Shown here in pieces: positions 61,783-64,000 of a stretch of 64,000 nt of DNA. Numbering within the stretch: position 1 is the stretch's first letter; each line of letters opens with the position of its first letter. Under the pieces are notes generated by a model. That model had not been told where the DNA came from. It did no database searches and saw only the letters and a program-made list of their open reading frames with translations. Where the stretch lies: contig JAFRYZ010000030.1 in the NCBI GenBank assembly GCA_017442825.1, positions 38,772 through 102,771 of the forward strand, in the 5' to 3' direction. The stretch is from Prevotella sp. (lineage in GTDB: Bacteria; Bacteroidota; Bacteroidia; Bacteroidales; Bacteroidaceae). Made by a program: the position numbers and the translations under genes.

Positions 61783-63836
61783 AGAAGATCATGATGATAC
61801 TGCTGGCTGCAGTGGGAGTGCTCACAGCCAGTGCACAGACCTTGAACGTCCATGTGGGCAATGTCACCTACCAGTTTCCTGCTGCTCAGGCAGGCGAGAT
61901 GACCTACGCAGAAGGCACAACGCTGACCATCATGGGCAAGGCGTTCAACATCAGCGACATCAATAGCATCAGCATCGATTTCTCAACCGTCACCGACAAT
62001 GCCGTGACCGTAGCCTACGAAGGCAGCGCAGCCCAAGTGACCGTTGCCGGCAACGTGGCGAAATACCTGACACCTGTCGTCAGCGGAGCCCATGTGTCGA
62101 TAGCGCAGAGCGAGGAACTGACCAACGAACTGATTGAAGCAGGAACAGCCAGCGAAATCACCTACACGCTGTCGGGAACTTCTTCCGACGGTGAGTTCTA
62201 TATGTCGGGCGCATCGAAAGCCACTGTAGAACTGAACGGACTGACGCTGACCAACCAGACACCCGTCTATTCAGGTGCAGCCGTACACATCCAGGACGGC
62301 AAGCGCATCAAGGTGAAAGTCGTCACAGGCACCACCAACACCCTTGTCGATGCTGCCAGCGGTGCGCAGAAAGGCTGCCTCTACATCAAAGGTCACGGTG
62401 AGTTTGCACAGAAAGGAACGCTCAACGTCGTAGGCAACGTGAAGCATGCCATTAAGACAGGCGAATATTTCACCCTGAAAAATGCCACCGTCAACGTCAC
62501 CTCCGCCGTAGGCGACGGCATCAACTGCGGTCAGTATTTCCTCATGCAGAGCGGCACCGTCAACATCAGCGGCACCAGCGACGACGGCATACAATGCGAT
62601 ATCGACGACACGGAGACCTATCCCACTGGAACGGGTGAGATTCTAGCCGACGAGAGCGCAGGCATCGAAGCCCACGACGACGAAGACAGCGGCAATATCT
62701 ATATAGAAGGTGGAACCTTCAACATCAGCGTTACTGCCGATGCTGCCAAAGCCATCAAGAGCGAGGGCGACTTCCGCATCACGGGCGGCACCCTCACCTG
62801 CACCACCAGTGGCGGCGGCATCTGGGACACCTCGAAACTGAAGACGAAGGCTGCGGCCTGTCTTAGTGCCGATGGCAACATGACCATCACGGGCGGCACG
62901 CTGACGCTGACCAGCACGGGCGATGGCGGCAAGGGAATCGGAGTCGATGGTACACTCACCATCAGCAACGATGCCAACATCACCGTCACCACCAAGGGCA
63001 ATGCCGTCGTGGCATCCTCCAGCGGCGTTTTGTCTGTCGTCACCAGCTCCAGTCAGCTCGACCGTTATACCACCAGTTACAAGTCGTCGCCTAAGGGCAT
63101 CAAGGCCGACGGCGCCATCACCATCAGCGGCGGTATCACCAGCGTCACCACCAACGGTGCCGGCGGCGAGGGCATAGAAAGCAAGGAAGAAATCACCATC
63201 AGCGGCGGACAAGTCATCGTCAATGCCAGCGACGACGCCATCAATGCCGCCTATAAGAAAGACGACAGCGACAAGTGGGTGTCTGGTTCCGGCAACATGA
63301 CCGTCACCGGCGGCTATGTTTTTGCCCGCTCTACCAACAACGACGGCATGGACTCCAACGGCAACACCTATATCAAGGGCGGACTCGTCTATGCCATAGG
63401 TGCTGCAGGAGCTGAGATGGCTATCGACGCCAACACCGAAGAGCAGAAGAAACTCTATATCCAGGGAGGCACCATCATTGCCGTAGGAAAACTGGAGAAC
63501 GGTGCCAGCATCTCAGGCGGCACCTGCAAGCAAACCACCTCTTGGACGGGCAACACCTGGTATGCACTCTACGACGGCAGCACCCTCGTGGCAGCTTTCC
63601 AAACCCCTGCCAAGTCGGGCAGCAGCGGTGGCTATGGTCCTGGCGGTGGCAGTCAGTCGCTCATCGTCTATACCTCATCCACGCCAGCCTTGAAGACGGG
63701 TAGCACCAACAACCCCATGACCGTCACCGGCGGCACCGAATATTTCGATGGAATGGCAAATTTTGGTTGTACGGTGAGCGGCGGCGGAAGTGTCACGCTC
63801 AGCAACTACTCCTCCTCTTCAGGAGGCAGATTCTAA
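61779..63836 (+). CDS. Secreted beta-helical carbohydrate-binding protein (Cthe_2159-like)
   Basis: 685 aa. Signal peptide (MKKIMMILLAAVGVLTASAQ), then repeated parallel beta-helix rungs such as GTVNISGTSDDGIQCDID, GGTFNISVTADAAKAIKSEGDFRITGG and GGIWDTSKLKTKAAACLSADGNMTITGG. The DDGI, KAIKSEG and GGKGIGVDG motifs are typical of the Cthe_2159-type domain that binds polygalacturonate and cellulose. It is translated together with the short 61390 protein. The C-terminus is Ser/Gly-rich (SSSSGGRF) and lacks a clear sorting tail. Confidence 0.8.
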   Translation: MKKIMMILLAAVGVLTASAQTLNVHVGNVTYQFPAAQAGEMTYAEGTTLTIMGKAFNISDINSISIDFSTVTDNAVTVAYEGSAAQVTVAGNVAKYLTPVVSGAHVSIAQSEELTNELIEAGTASEITYTLSGTSSDGEFYMSGASKATVELNGLTLTNQTPVYSGAAVHIQDGKRIKVKVVTGTTNTLVDAASGAQKGCLYIKGHGEFAQKGTLNVVGNVKHAIKTGEYFTLKNATVNVTSAVGDGINCGQYFLMQSGTVNISGTSDDGIQCDIDDTETYPTGTGEILADESAGIEAHDDEDSGNIYIEGGTFNISVTADAAKAIKSEGDFRITGGTLTCTTSGGGIWDTSKLKTKAAACLSADGNMTITGGTLTLTSTGDGGKGIGVDGTLTISNDANITVTTKGNAVVASSSGVLSVVTSSSQLDRYTTSYKSSPKGIKADGAITISGGITSVTTNGAGGEGIESKEEITISGGQVIVNASDDAINAAYKKDDSDKWVSGSGNMTVTGGYVFARSTNNDGMDSNGNTYIKGGLVYAIGAAGAEMAIDANTEEQKKLYIQGGTIIAVGKLENGASISGGTCKQTTSWTGNTWYALYDGSTLVAAFQTPAKSGSSGGYGPGGGSQSLIVYTSSTPALKTGSTNNPMTVTGGTEYFDGMANFGCTVSGGGSVTLSNYSSSSGGRF

Positions 63837-63856
63837 GCTGTTATCAACTAAACAAA

Positions 63857-63898
63857 GAGGAGGGTGTGTCAAAATAGGCACATCCTCTTTTTTTTTTT
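63857..63898 (+). terminator. Intrinsic terminator after the beta-helical protein gene
   Basis: 11-bp stem with two G-U pairs (63860-63870 with 63877-63887), 6-nt loop AAAATA, followed by 11 T. Confidence 0.9.
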
Positions 63899-63926
63899 GC
63901 ATTGGGGCTTTCCGATAGATATTTCG

Positions 63927-64000
63927 TTATGCAGCAATTTTCATGATTTCTGTCTTGTAATGCCTCTGTAAGTCCTCAATCAGCATATACGAGGGCACAG
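63927..64000 (-). CDS. 3' end of an unidentified gene (5' end outside window)
   Basis: On the minus strand an open frame enters from the right edge and ends at TAA (63927-63929). Its last residues are PSYMLIEDLQRHYKTEIMKIAA. The length (24 codons) does not allow a family call. A transposase C-terminus is possible, because the 63860s sequence GGGTGTGTCAAAATAGG resembles insertion-sequence ends, but this is unproven. Confidence 0.35.
   Translation of the reverse strand, partial: VPSYMLIEDLQRHYKTEIMKIAA

Noticed and set aside
63855-64000. Definite insertion-sequence end
   Set aside because: The sequence is suggestive but only 24 codons of the gene are visible, and the hairpin with T-run is fully explained as a terminator.

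Overview
The window looks like a chromosomal segment of a Bacteroidales bacterium, most likely Prevotella or a close relative. The evidence is the order of the division/cell-wall cluster, the Bacteroidetes-type promoters (-33 TTTG, -7 TAnnTTTG) in front of many genes, the lack of Shine-Dalgarno sequences, the CKDYDDD-type surface-lipoprotein signal, and short C-terminal tails of the kind Prevotella secreted proteins carry. No tRNA, rRNA, CRISPR array or complete insertion sequence was seen.

Bases 1-15622 (minus strand) hold one long dcw operon in the order mraZ, rsmH, ftsL-like, ftsI, murE, mraY, murD, ftsW, murG, murC, ftsQ, ftsA, ftsZ (ftsZ cut by the window edge). Three 10-bp repeats just upstream of the mraZ promoter look like MraZ operator boxes. 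Bases 15829-17721 hold two acyltransferases that match the glycine-lipid pair GlsA/GlsB. dgt and dut (18039-19926) are divergent and handle dGTP and dUTP.

Bases 20023-32690 are a tightly packed plus-strand operon: TPR protein, LolB-like lipoprotein, EnvC-like protein with a degenerate LytM domain, phosphoethanolamine transferase, two acyltransferase-3 proteins, a UbiA-type prenyltransferase resembling polyprenyl-phosphate phosphoribosyltransferases, an HAD phosphatase, and two large paralogous membrane proteins. Opposing this operon are two glycosyltransferases and a Wzx-like flippase (32693-36503), then a third membrane paralog (36579), then a LicD / NAD-dependent reductase / IspD-like cytidylyltransferase trio (37977-40754). 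I read 24-41 kb as a surface-glycan locus that may use polyprenyl-phospho-pentose and CDP-polyol donors. This is the best candidate for an undescribed system in the window.

Bases 40931-44217 are rplM-rpsI-rpsB-tsf with structured leaders and a clear terminator. asd and a CPA2 antiporter are divergent, followed by a LolD-like ATPase and TcdA. Bases 49199-54354 hold a collagen-like surface lipoprotein, two small secreted proteins and a tyrosine recombinase, bounded by two inverted copies of one palindrome. Bases 54499-58913 (minus) hold purB, rluB and asnS. Bases 59000-61400 are an AT-rich accessory strip with a 22-bp palindrome array, an RHS remnant, a lipoprotein and a truncated TPR gene. The window ends with a short secreted protein, a large beta-helical carbohydrate-binding protein, a terminator, and the 3' end of an unidentified minus-strand gene.

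Short repeats are abundant: 7-bp AATTGTC-type tandems, 10-bp CCTAGGAA tandems, roughly 33-bp palindromic units in pairs, and the 22-bp array.
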